Source of the DNA: JACPIN01 sp964367085
GTDB lineage: Archaea; Nanobdellota; Nanobdellia; SCGC-AAA011-G17; ARS1403
Assembly (NCBI GenBank): GCA_964367085.1
Contig: CAYIWL010000002.1
Coordinates: 1-42,027 of the forward strand
DNA: 42,027 bases
Direction: 5' to 3'
Shown: piece by piece, positions 15,596 to 24,121 of the stretch
Numbering within the stretch: the stretch's first letter is position 1
Layout of the letters: every line of letters begins with the position of its first letter
Translations under genes and position numbers: made by a program
The notes under the pieces: model-generated
The model's database searches: none
What the model saw: the letters and a program-made list of their open reading frames with translations, nothing else
What the model was told of the DNA's origin: nothing

Positions 15596-16282
15596 ATGGC
15601 AGAAGAAAAACAAAATCAGGAACCAACATTAGAAAGCATAGTCGGAGAAATGAGGAATATATCTGGATTATCTTATGTTTTAAACAGTTATGACCTTGCT
15701 AAAGATCCAAGTGAGCAAGCTGGTCTATTAGACGTAGCTACGCGCATATTAAGCAATGAACAACCAGGAACTTCTACTTACGAACAAACATTAGGACAGC
15801 TAGAAGGAGACAGGGGTAGTGCTTATCTGAAATTAGAAGGCTCCAGGTCTGCTAGATTAAAGGGGATTGAAGCCGGATACAAGGCAAACAAAGATAAAAT
15901 CCTTGAAGCGATAGTTGAAAAATTCAATAAAGATTTGCAAGGTGCTAAAGACGTTAACGATGCCATAGCAAAAATCTCATATGCACTTCAGCAATTATTT
16001 GTGATTCCTGAAGTTTCTCAAGACGAGGCAAATCGGTATGCTGCTGACTCTTTAAGAAAAACAACTAAGATGCCTATACTTACAAAACCAGTTTATGGAA
16101 ATCCTGAAGAGATTAGGGATTTGAGATATAGACTAATTGCAAGTGAGTTCATCCAAGAAGAGAAAGGCAAAGATGAAAAGCCTTCATACAGTGTGAATAG
16201 AGAAAAACTGGCTAAATTAGTTGAGAACCCTGTAGCAGGATCAATACTGTATACAGCTGAAAAGCCAAAAGAGCAGAAATAA
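15596..16282 (+). CDS. unknown 228-residue helical protein
   Basis: Not recognised. A charged, mainly helical cytoplasmic protein with no signal peptide, membrane segment or cysteines. The most structured stretches are about residues 75-130 (SRSARLKGIEAGYKANKDKI onward) and 150-200. It has its own promoter and ribosome-binding site upstream and a T-rich terminator downstream, so it is a single-gene transcription unit, probably well expressed. Confidence 0.7.
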   Translation: MAEEKQNQEPTLESIVGEMRNISGLSYVLNSYDLAKDPSEQAGLLDVATRILSNEQPGTSTYEQTLGQLEGDRGSAYLKLEGSRSARLKGIEAGYKANKDKILEAIVEKFNKDLQGAKDVNDAIAKISYALQQLFVIPEVSQDEANRYAADSLRKTTKMPILTKPVYGNPEEIRDLRYRLIASEFIQEEKGKDEKPSYSVNREKLAKLVENPVAGSILYTAEKPKEQK

Positions 16283-16283
16283 G

Positions 16284-16301
16284 TCTGCTTCTTTTTTTAT
16301 T
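16284..16301 (+). terminator. T-rich terminator between converging genes
   Basis: The 20-nt gap between two converging genes is mostly T (cttctttttttatttt). Poly-T tracts terminate archaeal RNA polymerase. No hairpin is visible. Confidence 0.5.
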
Positions 16302-16302
16302 T

Positions 16303-17106
16303 TCACTCAAATCTCTTAACCTGCTTCTTCATCTCAGCTACGAAGTCTTCTGCTTTTTCTCTTAGATCATCAATCTGCTTTCCATGCAATGATTTTACAT
16401 TTCCATGAGTTATGTTATGCGCCACCATATACATCTCCCTAAAGTAAGCAGGATATTTTGAATTTAATTTTGGCAGGACTTTTTTTAACATGTCATAAAC
16501 ATGTTCAGGAGATGGGGGAGAATGGCCTGCTGCCATTAAAGCTGCATGTGCTGCATCAACCATTGCCCAATATAATCCTTCTACAGCTCCAAGTATTGCA
16601 AATCTTGATCTTGATAAGTGCATAGGGGCTCTTTGAAGTGAAATATAAACTGCTTCTGGCGTCGGCCTGATTTTTCCTCGTCGCAAAAGAACTTTTAATG
16701 GAGAGAATAATCCGCCATAGTCAACTAAAGGCTCTCCGTATCTTAAAACATTTATTGCAACTGGATCTCCTTCTTTTATTTCCTTCCAGAAAGTTGAGAG
16801 CGTTACAGTATTGATATGCAAATCTTTCTTGTAACTTTGCTGAGAAATTAAAATTGAAAGCTCTTCTCTATACCATGCAATTAATTCTTCATCCCAGAGG
16901 ACAGTGCAATCATCTACAATAATTATTATATCGATGTCTGACTTTTTTGTTGCTGTCTGCTTTGCTGCTGATCCGAATAATGCTATTGATTTTATAACGT
17001 TTTGAAACTTTTTATAAGCTTTAATTGCAAAATCATAAGCAATTTCTTGGTCCGTTTCAAGAATTTTTTTCCTTACTTCACTCTTCTCAGGCTTTTTTGG
17101 CGGCAA
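16303..17106 (-). CDS. nucleotidyltransferase-HEPN fusion protein
   Basis: A 267-residue single-chain fusion. Residues about 25-130 are an MNT-type nucleotidyltransferase (IALFGSAAKQTATKKSDIDII, with Gly-Ser and Asp-x-Asp). Residues about 160-260 are a HEPN-like helical domain (LYWAMVDAAHAALMAAGHSPPSPEH, then REMYMVAH giving an R-x6-H spacing). It is a paralogue of the larger protein at 3037-4812: GEPLVDYGGLFSPLKVLLRRGKIRPTPEA matches that protein's middle. The start codon is TTG at 17106, fixed by a GAGGTGA ribosome-binding site just upstream. It may combine toxin- and antitoxin-like activities in one chain, or be a nucleotidyltransferase with a helical substrate domain. Confidence 0.8.
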   Translation of the reverse strand: MPPKKPEKSEVRKKILETDQEIAYDFAIKAYKKFQNVIKSIALFGSAAKQTATKKSDIDIIIIVDDCTVLWDEELIAWYREELSILISQQSYKKDLHINTVTLSTFWKEIKEGDPVAINVLRYGEPLVDYGGLFSPLKVLLRRGKIRPTPEAVYISLQRAPMHLSRSRFAILGAVEGLYWAMVDAAHAALMAAGHSPPSPEHVYDMLKKVLPKLNSKYPAYFREMYMVAHNITHGNVKSLHGKQIDDLREKAEDFVAEMKKQVKRFE

Positions 17107-17172
17107 ATTTTCACCTCATTTTTTATTTTAAATTATTTGTATTATATGATATATATTAAAGTTTGGTTTGGA

Positions 17173-19122
17173 TTAGGTTTCTTCTTGTTGCGACGCTGCA
17201 AATCTACCTCGCTCTGGGGTTGTTGCAGTTCCTGCGAGTTCTCTTGGAAGTTGCGCGAAACCTGGAGCGCCATATAAGTCAATGTATTTCTGCGGCATCA
17301 TTTCCCCAAATCCAGACATGTAATGCCCCTGTGTCTCCCACACGTTTTCCCAGCTTGGCCCCAAATTATCGCGGTACAGCGGGCTTTCTAAATGCGACAG
17401 TGCATAGAGATGAGGAACTTCCTTGAAATTAGCGACAAATTCTCCAGCTTCCACAATTGCCTTGATATTTCTTTTTTTCTCATCAGACAAACTATCTTCA
17501 ATTTCTTTCAGCTGCTCTTTTATATTTACCCAGCCTTCTCCTGGAGGAAGATGGCTGTCTTCAAAGCCAAAGTTATCTGTTAAATGAATATGAGAAACGT
17601 GCTTTCCTATTTTTGCTGCTTCTCTCTTAATGTCTTCGTCGCTGTAGCCGTATTTTTTCAGCATGTAGATGTGCCCGACATCCCATGTAACTCCGATTAT
17701 TTTATTTGCAATCTCTTCTGCTTTTTTTTCGCTGATGTTTAGCTTCTTGTCTTTGGTTAGTTCTTCCCTAAATTTTTTCTTCGCATCTTCAATTGTACCT
17801 TTCAGCGATTCTGCCCTTGACAGCGGGAATTCTGGATAAACATTTTCCATGGAAATTATAGGAGCTTTTTCCCCATATTTTTTGTAAGCATACAGCGCAG
17901 CTTCGGTTATCGAGCTTGAGACTTTTTCCTTTGCGAATTGATCAATTGGAACCCAAGTCTCTGGCGCAGGAAGTTCTTCCACAGCCCTTGCGATTATTTC
18001 TGATTGCTCGTAAGTAGTATCCTTGTAGATTTTTATCAGGTTCTTTCTTTCTTCTGTAAGCTCCTTGTGTTCCTTTTCATTTCTTACACTTTCCAACTTT
18101 TTCCTGTTACCTTCCAGCTCATTAAAAACTCGTTTAATTTTGTTTTCATCATCTCTCATTTTATTTATCACATGTTTAAACTGTTCTTCATGTTGTCCCT
18201 TTTCAAATTCATCCTCATCTGTGTTGAATTTCTTGTATCTATTGTACATATCCTCTGCCAGGGAGCGGATATGCGTATAAGTCTCCTCCCTGTAGTTATC
18301 AACTTTTTTCTCCTCTACACTTAGTTTAGCCAGCTCCGTTTTTTCTTCTTCTGTAAGCAATTTCTTATGTTCAGCATTTCTTAATATATCCAATTTTTGA
18401 TTGTTGATATTACCAAATCTATCCTGCACTTCGTTCATTTCCTTCTTCCACTGCATGATCCTGAGCTTTTCATCGTCCCAGGAAGTCCTGTTCAAATTTC
18501 CAATAGAGTATTCAGGAGACCATGCCATTTTCTTTCCAGAGATGTATTCTTTCTCGCGATACCTAAATGGCTGCATCTGGCCAGTATCTTGATTCACAGC
18601 AATCATCTCTGATCTTTGATCCTGAATTGGTTTCGCTCCTTCTTTTATTTCCCCTCCTTCGTGTAATCCTTCTTTCTGCCATTTCATTGCCGGAAATCCG
18701 CCTGCATGAACCGTTATCGGGATATTTCCCTTTTCGTCAAGTGCATGTGCTCGGTCAATCACAGATTTTAATTTCTCAACAGATTCTTTTCTTTCATAAT
18801 CATTCCATCCTTGTTGAGTAAATCCTGCCAAGTCTAAATCCTGAATTGGTGCATGTAGTGTTGCTTCTGCTCCAGTCAGTTTGTTTAGTCTTTTCATCTC
18901 TGTAAAATGCTTTAATGGAACTTGATCTAGAAGTCGCTGATTCATTGCTCCGATTTCAACTGCTCTTAATCCCTGATTCAATCTAGAAGTCAATTCTCCG
19001 ATCTGGTTGGGGGTTTGAGGAGAAGCAGTTGCCCCTATTAATCCCGCTTGTATTTTATCAGATGTAAAATAATATTTTGAATCCATCGATCCGGCGTATT
19101 CTTTTTTAAAAATATCAGCCAT
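17173..19122 (-). CDS. AP-endonuclease-2-type TIM barrel split by a long coiled-coil insertion
   Basis: A 649-residue protein. The N-terminal part (about 20-160; LRAVEIGAM, ATLHAPIQDL, ITVHAGGFP) and the C-terminal part (about 395-590; PIISMENVYPEF, GVTWDVGHIYML, VSHIHLTDN, KAIVEAGEF) carry the strand-end His, Glu and Asp residues of the xylose-isomerase-like/endonuclease IV barrel. Between them, about residues 215-390, is a highly charged coiled coil not normal for the family. The last 50 residues are Gly/Pro/Gln-rich. Metal-dependent sugar isomerase or abasic-site nuclease activity is possible but not decided by sequence. Overlaps the preceding gene (19115-19768) by 8 nt. Confidence 0.72.
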   Translation of the reverse strand: MADIFKKEYAGSMDSKYYFTSDKIQAGLIGATASPQTPNQIGELTSRLNQGLRAVEIGAMNQRLLDQVPLKHFTEMKRLNKLTGAEATLHAPIQDLDLAGFTQQGWNDYERKESVEKLKSVIDRAHALDEKGNIPITVHAGGFPAMKWQKEGLHEGGEIKEGAKPIQDQRSEMIAVNQDTGQMQPFRYREKEYISGKKMAWSPEYSIGNLNRTSWDDEKLRIMQWKKEMNEVQDRFGNINNQKLDILRNAEHKKLLTEEEKTELAKLSVEEKKVDNYREETYTHIRSLAEDMYNRYKKFNTDEDEFEKGQHEEQFKHVINKMRDDENKIKRVFNELEGNRKKLESVRNEKEHKELTEERKNLIKIYKDTTYEQSEIIARAVEELPAPETWVPIDQFAKEKVSSSITEAALYAYKKYGEKAPIISMENVYPEFPLSRAESLKGTIEDAKKKFREELTKDKKLNISEKKAEEIANKIIGVTWDVGHIYMLKKYGYSDEDIKREAAKIGKHVSHIHLTDNFGFEDSHLPPGEGWVNIKEQLKEIEDSLSDEKKRNIKAIVEAGEFVANFKEVPHLYALSHLESPLYRDNLGPSWENVWETQGHYMSGFGEMMPQKYIDLYGAPGFAQLPRELAGTATTPERGRFAASQQEET

Positions 19123-19768
19123 GGTAACTCTTTATTTCACTCCTCCCCCTTTTTGCTTGTTTCAAATCTGAGCTAAGCCCGGTCAAATCTTCCTTTACCA
19201 TCTCATCTCTCAAGCTATACTGCTGCATATTTAAATTATCCCTTGCATCCATATAGTCTTTCCTTTCGCCTGCTCTTTGTTGGATTGCATGCTTTGACTC
19301 TGCTGTCGTCGTAAATCCTGCTTTTGTTGTCAGTCCAGATGTTTCCAATGACCTTTGAAATTCTGACTTTGTTGTTATATAATCTGCTTTTATATTTGAG
19401 CCGTAATCCTCCGAATATCCGCGCTGCCTGCTTTTTTGCTGCTCTGATTGCAAAGGTGATTGAGGAAGATTTGATGTTGGAATGGTTGATCTTGCCCTTG
19501 ACTGATAATCAACTAATCTTTCTGTGCTTGTTTCTGGAAGTCTTGCTCTCGGAATGCTCATTGCAATATGCTCTAGTGATGGAATATTTGAAGCTGTTTT
19601 TATTTCACTTTTTTTTCCTTCTGGTTTTTTGCTTTTCTTTTCTTTATCAATCAGTTTTTCTATTTCTTTTTTCAGTTCTTTATCATTTGTTTTCTTTAAT
19701 TCTTTTTCCAAATACTCTAGAGGATTCTTTTCTTTCTTGAGCTGCTCCAGAATTACTCTAATACTCAT
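19115..19768 (-). CDS. unknown Lys/Gln-rich protein, operon partner of the split TIM barrel
   Basis: Not recognised. A 217-residue protein with a strongly charged coiled-coil N-terminus (residues 5-50, Glu/Lys repeats) and a low-complexity Ser/Thr/Gln/Arg-rich remainder, likely disordered. No signal peptide. A TATA-like ttttaaataa lies about 30 nt before the ATG at 19768. The stop codon overlaps the start of the TIM-barrel gene by 8 nt, so the two are coupled and may form a scaffold-enzyme pair (inference). Confidence 0.65.
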   Translation of the reverse strand: MSIRVILEQLKKEKNPLEYLEKELKKTNDKELKKEIEKLIDKEKKSKKPEGKKSEIKTASNIPSLEHIAMSIPRARLPETSTERLVDYQSRARSTIPTSNLPQSPLQSEQQKSRQRGYSEDYGSNIKADYITTKSEFQRSLETSGLTTKAGFTTTAESKHAIQQRAGERKDYMDARDNLNMQQYSLRDEMVKEDLTGLSSDLKQAKRGRSEIKSYHG

Positions 19769-19818
19769 ACATAGATAAAATGAAAAGGCTTATTTAAAAT
19801 TATCTGAACCATGCTGGA

Positions 19819-21546
19819 TCATTCAGTAACCATGCCATGAGATTTCTTATATACGAGATAAATCTGGTATGCACTCCTTACAGATGCTTTCTTTGCTTCA
19901 TCTCTTGCCAACTTTCCAATCCAATTAAGATCTGGCTTTGGCTTGAATAATGATTGTAGCGGGTCGAAGATTTCTTTCGTTCCTTTTGATAATGAAGTTA
20001 GAATGTTTTCTTCTTTAGGCTTTAATTTCTTCATGATGTCTTTAATCTCTTTCTTATATTTCTCTATTGCTTTCTTATCTGACACGCTATTTATCAGCTG
20101 CTCTAATCTTTTTATTTTTTCTTCTGGGTCTTCTGTCTCTTTCTCTTCCTGCTCAAGATATTTTGCTATTTCATCCTGCATTGATTCAAGCGAATCTTTT
20201 GTCATGCTCTCAATTAATTCTAGACCTTGATATAATTCTTCTTTTTCAACTGCATTAACCTCATCTTCATCTAAACCGAAACCACGGAATTTTACATTTA
20301 CTCTTCCTCCTTGGGTGTAATGGTAGCCAGATTCTGATCTTGAAGTACTATGCGGGATAGTTCTATAAGTCATCGTAACTTCAACGCAAGAATAAATCTT
20401 CTTCGGCAGTTTAATATTGGCAAATTTATTCTTTGTAAATATGTAATTAGATGACGTTTTCGGGAGTACATCAGAAGGTCTCATTTCTTTCTTTCCAAAT
20501 AAACTGACTTGAAGCTGCATGTTGTTGAAAATAGAAACCAAATCCGCTGTCCTGTAGTCAGTAGACATTAACTGCTGTGCTGCTTTTAAATAAGGTCTAG
20601 CCCACTGAGAATAAAGTTTTAGAGAATTTACCTGCGATTTCAGATATGCTCTTTCTATTTTATATCTTCTTGTTAACTCTGTTTCTGATAATTTTTCCCA
20701 GGCGAGATATTCCTGTATTCTCGGAGCTAGAATTCTTTTAACCCTGTCATTTAAATCCATGCCTTCTCTTTTATCATCGCCCATAACCTCTTCTACTGAG
20801 TCTGCTGCCATGAACGCATCTCTTAAAGTTACAAATTGAAGCTGCTGAGCCATCATGTTTATGCTTCCTCTTCCTCTTTGGATATCAACTCTGTCCATCC
20901 AAACCTGCTTCAAGGATAATCTTGCATTATTTTTTTCTAAATCGTCATATGATTTTAGTTTTTTGTATAAATCTAATCTTTGATCAAATTCTTTCAAATC
21001 GTAGAGAATATTTATTATTGACCTTACCACTGAATTTATTGTTGTGAGCATCTTCATTGCCCTGTCCTGCATTATTGAAGCCCTTGTTCCTAAGTCTCCA
21101 AAGAACCCAGAGCCAACTGCTCCCTGAAATTCGTCTAATGTTTTCTTAACTTCCAATCCCGTCCCCCAGTAATTGTCGCGCATGTAATCGACTATCCAGA
21201 AATAAACCGGCTCCAAACCTTCTGAGAACGAGTCGTAAATTAATAAATATCCCGACTTGCCGTCGATAAAGCTTCCTAATCCTGATAGATCTGAAGGGGT
21301 CTTTTCACCAATTGAATAACCCATCTTTGTCGGGCCTATATCTATGTCTGCACTTGACTCTAAAGGAAGTGTGTTCTTTATTGCTGCTACGATTTTTGCA
21401 TCTCTTTCTTCTGAAGGAAGATTTTTGTATTTCTTGCTGTAATGTCTTATCAACGCTCTTTTAACTGTTGATTCTCCGAACTGTCTTTCATCTAGTTTTT
21501 CCAGCTCTTTTTGCCTTTGTTTTTCTGAAGAATCATCATCTGGCAT
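19819..21546 (-). CDS. unknown 575-residue protein
   Basis: Not recognised. A soluble, mixed protein with a long helical core (about 165-330), a beta-rich segment (about 370-440, with CVEVTMTYRTIPHSTSRSE) and a coiled-coil Glu/Lys region (about 450-520). No signal peptide, membrane segment or nucleotide-binding loop is visible. It ends 50 nt before the start of the 19768 gene and is transcribed the same way; the small protein at 21608 is divergent from a 61-nt shared promoter region. Probably a lineage-restricted structural or scaffold protein, but this is a guess. Confidence 0.7.
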   Translation of the reverse strand: MPDDDSSEKQRQKELEKLDERQFGESTVKRALIRHYSKKYKNLPSEERDAKIVAAIKNTLPLESSADIDIGPTKMGYSIGEKTPSDLSGLGSFIDGKSGYLLIYDSFSEGLEPVYFWIVDYMRDNYWGTGLEVKKTLDEFQGAVGSGFFGDLGTRASIMQDRAMKMLTTINSVVRSIINILYDLKEFDQRLDLYKKLKSYDDLEKNNARLSLKQVWMDRVDIQRGRGSINMMAQQLQFVTLRDAFMAADSVEEVMGDDKREGMDLNDRVKRILAPRIQEYLAWEKLSETELTRRYKIERAYLKSQVNSLKLYSQWARPYLKAAQQLMSTDYRTADLVSIFNNMQLQVSLFGKKEMRPSDVLPKTSSNYIFTKNKFANIKLPKKIYSCVEVTMTYRTIPHSTSRSESGYHYTQGGRVNVKFRGFGLDEDEVNAVEKEELYQGLELIESMTKDSLESMQDEIAKYLEQEEKETEDPEEKIKRLEQLINSVSDKKAIEKYKKEIKDIMKKLKPKEENILTSLSKGTKEIFDPLQSLFKPKPDLNWIGKLARDEAKKASVRSAYQIYLVYKKSHGMVTE

Positions 21547-21607
21547 AATCCTGCTAATGCCTGTTTCTATAAAAACTTTTTTATATTAGAAGTGTCTTGG
21601 ATTTATC

Positions 21608-21955
21608 ATGGGAATTTTTAATTGGCTTAGGTCACGCAAAAAAAATGAGGATGATAGCGAGGAGCAGGCTTATAATGAAGACTTGGATGATGTAAAGACT
21701 GAAGTTCCTCCCTGGAGCAGGGGATATGAAGAAAAATTTCAGCAACGCCAAAATAGAACTGATAGATTTTCAGATGCTGGAAGAGAATGGGGGCAGGCGC
21801 AACAGCCTATGCAGCAATCTTCAGGAAGCAATGAGATTATTCTTGCTAAGCTTGATGTCATAAGCGCCAAACTTGATAATTTGAACCAAAGGCTTGCTAA
21901 TCTTGAAAGATATGCGGTTGATGATGAAAAAGATAAAAGCCGAGCACGATGGTGA
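21608..21955 (+). CDS. unknown 115-residue protein with C-terminal coiled coil
   Basis: Not recognised. A Lys/Arg-rich N-terminus (IFNWLRSRKK), a Gln-rich disordered middle, and a short heptad coiled coil (ILAKLDVISAKLDNLNQRL) near residues 77-96, suitable for oligomerisation. The stop codon overlaps the start of lspA by 7 nt, so they are one transcription unit. Divergent from the 575-residue gene. Confidence 0.65.
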   Translation: MGIFNWLRSRKKNEDDSEEQAYNEDLDDVKTEVPPWSRGYEEKFQQRQNRTDRFSDAGREWGQAQQPMQQSSGSNEIILAKLDVISAKLDNLNQRLANLERYAVDDEKDKSRARW

Positions 21956-22344
21956 AAAAATTATTTGCAATTTCTCTTTTTGTTGTTATTCTCGATAGGA
22001 TTCTTAAGTTTTATTTCCTTGACCTTGAAAATGAATTTTTTATATTTAAGTACAGCTTGAACACTGGTGCTGCTTTTGGATTACTCCCTGGCTGGAATAA
22101 TTTTCTGATAGTCTTTAGCGTTATTGTTGTTGCATTTATCCTTTATCATAGGAAGAATAAAAAACTGGAAGCTGGAATGGGATTTTTACTAGGAGGAACT
22201 ATAAGTAATTTAATTGACCGGATCTTTTATCATGGCGTTGTAGACTACATTCACATTGACTTTTTGAATAACATATTTAATCTTGCTGACGTTGCTAACC
22301 TTATTGGAGCGGGGATTTTAGCTTATTATTTTTGGAAGGAATAA
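21949..22344 (+). CDS. lspA: lipoprotein signal peptidase (signal peptidase II)
   Basis: A 131-residue membrane aspartyl protease that removes signal peptides in front of a lipid-modified cysteine. Four hydrophobic segments are present. Diagnostic motifs are all visible: LDRILKFYF, NTGAAFG, GGTISNLIDR and FNLADVAN. The catalytic aspartates would be Asp90 and Asp114. Slightly shorter than bacterial LspA (about 160 residues). LspA is essentially a bacterial enzyme, so an intact copy here is unusual; four lipobox proteins in the same window (35652-39074) are its likely substrates. No lgt gene is in the window. Confidence 0.9.
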   Translation: MVKKLFAISLFVVILDRILKFYFLDLENEFFIFKYSLNTGAAFGLLPGWNNFLIVFSVIVVAFILYHRKNKKLEAGMGFLLGGTISNLIDRIFYHGVVDYIHIDFLNNIFNLADVANLIGAGILAYYFWKE

Positions 22345-22374
22345 CCTTAAAAACTTAGATTATTGCGATAATTT

Positions 22375-22575
22375 ATGGGAGAAGCAGTACCCTTAGAGAA
22401 TACTTTGGATCTCAAATTTGAAAACAAAGAGCAAGAGTTTAGATTTAGTAGGGTGGTATACGATGTACTTAATGACAGAGGGTGGTGTTATGAGCATAGA
22501 ATAGATTATGTTCAACCCGATGTTAGAAAAGTTGAACAAATTGTGTATCGTGAACTGTTTTTGAAATCAGTTTAG
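22375..22575 (+). CDS. unknown 66-residue protein
   Basis: Not recognised. A small acidic soluble protein. It lies 30 nt after lspA in the same direction and converges on the PUA-like gene. The ATG at 22375 has no clear ribosome-binding site; cttaaaaactta just upstream is a weak TATA candidate. Reality moderately likely. Confidence 0.4.
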   Translation: MGEAVPLENTLDLKFENKEQEFRFSRVVYDVLNDRGWCYEHRIDYVQPDVRKVEQIVYRELFLKSV

Positions 22576-22579
22576 TAGT

Positions 22580-23017
22580 TTAATTTTTTAGCCTTCTTTC
22601 TTTTGGAACAAAATTAAGTACCTTTCCTTCCTTGTATTTTCCAGTGCCGTAAAAATCGTTGTTGTTTTTTATCAGCACAAAGCCTTCAAATTCTTTATTT
22701 GTTTCTATGTCTCTTCCTCGAATCCAATTGTGCAGTTGCTCTTCATTGACTTCAAGAATGTTTTTTTTAGAGTTAGGACCGATTAGCTGTGAGCCCTCTA
22801 TAGTTAATCTTATTTCATTTTCAACGTTTGCAAAATATAATCCTAGAGAATTAATTCTTATCTTTGAGAGATCTATTTCTAAATCTTTATTGAAGATGAA
22901 TACTTTCTTATCCTGGTTTATGAAAAAATTATAATCTAAACTTCCTGAAAAACTGAATTGATCCTGCAGCTGCTTTAACAGAATTTTTCTTTCTTTGTTT
23001 GAGATGAGTTTTAGCAT
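22580..23017 (-). CDS. PUA-like RNA-binding protein (RsmF/NOL1-NOP2 C-terminal type)
   Basis: A 145-residue stand-alone domain resembling the C-terminal RNA-binding part of rRNA m5C methyltransferases: WIRGRDIE near residue 98, then EGFVLIKNNNDFYGTGKYK and the terminal LNFVPKERRL, which matches the usual N-(Y/F)-(I/V)-PK-RR ending. It probably binds rRNA or tRNA. No methyltransferase domain is present. It overlaps the HEPN gene upstream by 7 nt and so belongs to the MNT-HEPN operon, an unexpected partner. Confidence 0.65.
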   Translation of the reverse strand: MLKLISNKERKILLKQLQDQFSFSGSLDYNFFINQDKKVFIFNKDLEIDLSKIRINSLGLYFANVENEIRLTIEGSQLIGPNSKKNILEVNEEQLHNWIRGRDIETNKEFEGFVLIKNNNDFYGTGKYKEGKVLNFVPKERRLKN

Positions 23018-23511
23018 TTTCTAATTGTTTCCTGTTTTAAATCCAGCAAATCAATAAATCCTTTTCTGTAATCTGTAATTTCTTCATTATTAGTTTTTGA
23101 TATAAAATCAATTATCTTACTATTAAAAATTTCGGCTTTTCTTACCGTGTCTTCGACTTCTCTTTTTGATATAGTAAAATCGATGTAATACTGTTTGTCT
23201 ACTCTTTCTGTTTTTGCATTGAAGATTTCCTTATTATCCAATAGAAATACTTCTTTCAATAAAATTATTGAGGCAGAATGATTTTCTGATTTTATGCCTA
23301 CTTTAAAGAGTAATGCCAGGAGTAGGTAATACATACTATAATATGCAAGCCCGACAGATTCTTCAAGCTTGTCATTACTAAGCAGTATTTTGGCAGAAGA
23401 AAGATTGCTTTCTGATTTCTTGATGTAGGATTCTTTTATCTCCTCGCTTGGTTCAACTAGTTGTAGTTTCCCTTCTTTGCTGAGTTTAATCAAAAACCCT
23501 ATTTTTTTCAT
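23011..23511 (-). CDS. HEPN domain protein (UPF0332-like), putative toxin of HEPN/MNT pair 2
   Basis: A 166-residue helical protein with KKSESNLSSAKILL and VGLAYYSMYYLLLALLFKVG followed by SENHSASI, the HEPN core including the Asn-His pair. It would be the RNase-like toxin of the pair. I use the ATG at 23511, which gives a 26-nt overlap with the MNT gene; an upstream TTG at 23523 is also open. A PUA-like gene overlaps its end by 7 nt. Confidence 0.82.
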   Translation of the reverse strand: MKKIGFLIKLSKEGKLQLVEPSEEIKESYIKKSESNLSSAKILLSNDKLEESVGLAYYSMYYLLLALLFKVGIKSENHSASIILLKEVFLLDNKEIFNAKTERVDKQYYIDFTISKREVEDTVRKAEIFNSKIIDFISKTNNEEITDYRKGFIDLLDLKQETIRKC

Positions 23512-24043
23512 AATAGTATTCAACGCCTTTTATTATGACATGATTCTTTTCGATTTCTCTAATTAATGGATCTGATTTATCATACTCTCCGATTTTTATG
23601 CTTAACTTTGAACTAATTGAACTTAAGTCCTCTTTTATCACTTTATCCTTTGTCTCAATATAAACATCAATATCGCTCTCCTGCTTTGCTAAACCTTTAG
23701 CATATGAACCAAATAAGATAGCAAGTTTTATCCTTTTGTCTTCTTGTATTTTTTCTATAATTCTTCGTAGATTAGGATATTTTTTAAGTAGTTTATTTAA
23801 CTTGTAATTCTCAGAAGAGAGGATATAACTCCTTGCCTCGATCGTTTTCTTCAAGAAATATTTTTTGTTTTTTCCTTCTGTTTTGTAATCAACTACGTTC
23901 TCGGCTTGCAATTCTTTCATCTTCCTTGCAATAGCCATGTGATTTGTATTTAGCTTCTTTGCAATTCCTCTTATGTGATTGTCATTGCTGATTAGTTCAT
24001 TGATAATTTCCATTTTGTAACTTTTTTGTTTCATATGTAACAT
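23486..24043 (-). CDS. HTH plus MNT-type nucleotidyltransferase, putative antitoxin of HEPN/MNT pair 2
   Basis: A 185-residue protein. An N-terminal helix-turn-helix (NHIRGIAKKLNTNHMAIARKM) is followed by a nucleotidyltransferase core (LAILFGSYAKGLAKQESDIDVYI) with intact Gly-Ser and Asp-x-Asp. Expected to neutralise the downstream HEPN protein and to repress the operon. The ATG at 24043 and another at 24034 are both possible starts; the inverted repeat AACAT-TT-ATGTT (24039-24050) overlaps the first ATG and may be an operator. Confidence 0.82.
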   Translation of the reverse strand: MLHMKQKSYKMEIINELISNDNHIRGIAKKLNTNHMAIARKMKELQAENVVDYKTEGKNKKYFLKKTIEARSYILSSENYKLNKLLKKYPNLRRIIEKIQEDKRIKLAILFGSYAKGLAKQESDIDVYIETKDKVIKEDLSSISSKLSIKIGEYDKSDPLIREIEKNHVIIKGVEYYYEKNRVFD

Positions 24044-24121
24044 TTATGTTCCAATTCTATTTAAGCTTTTCGTTGTTGGATATATGGTCTAGTCTAACTT
24101 TGTATTAATAAACTTAGGAAT

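Noticed and set aside
18004..18324. Plus-strand open frames opposite the TIM-barrel gene
   Set aside because: They mirror the coiled-coil codons of the minus-strand gene and have hydrophobic, low-complexity translations without start signals.
19819..21546. 575-residue protein as a viral portal or capsid protein
   Set aside because: No terminase, protease or other virion genes are nearby and no portal-type motif is visible; the resemblance was only the long helical core.
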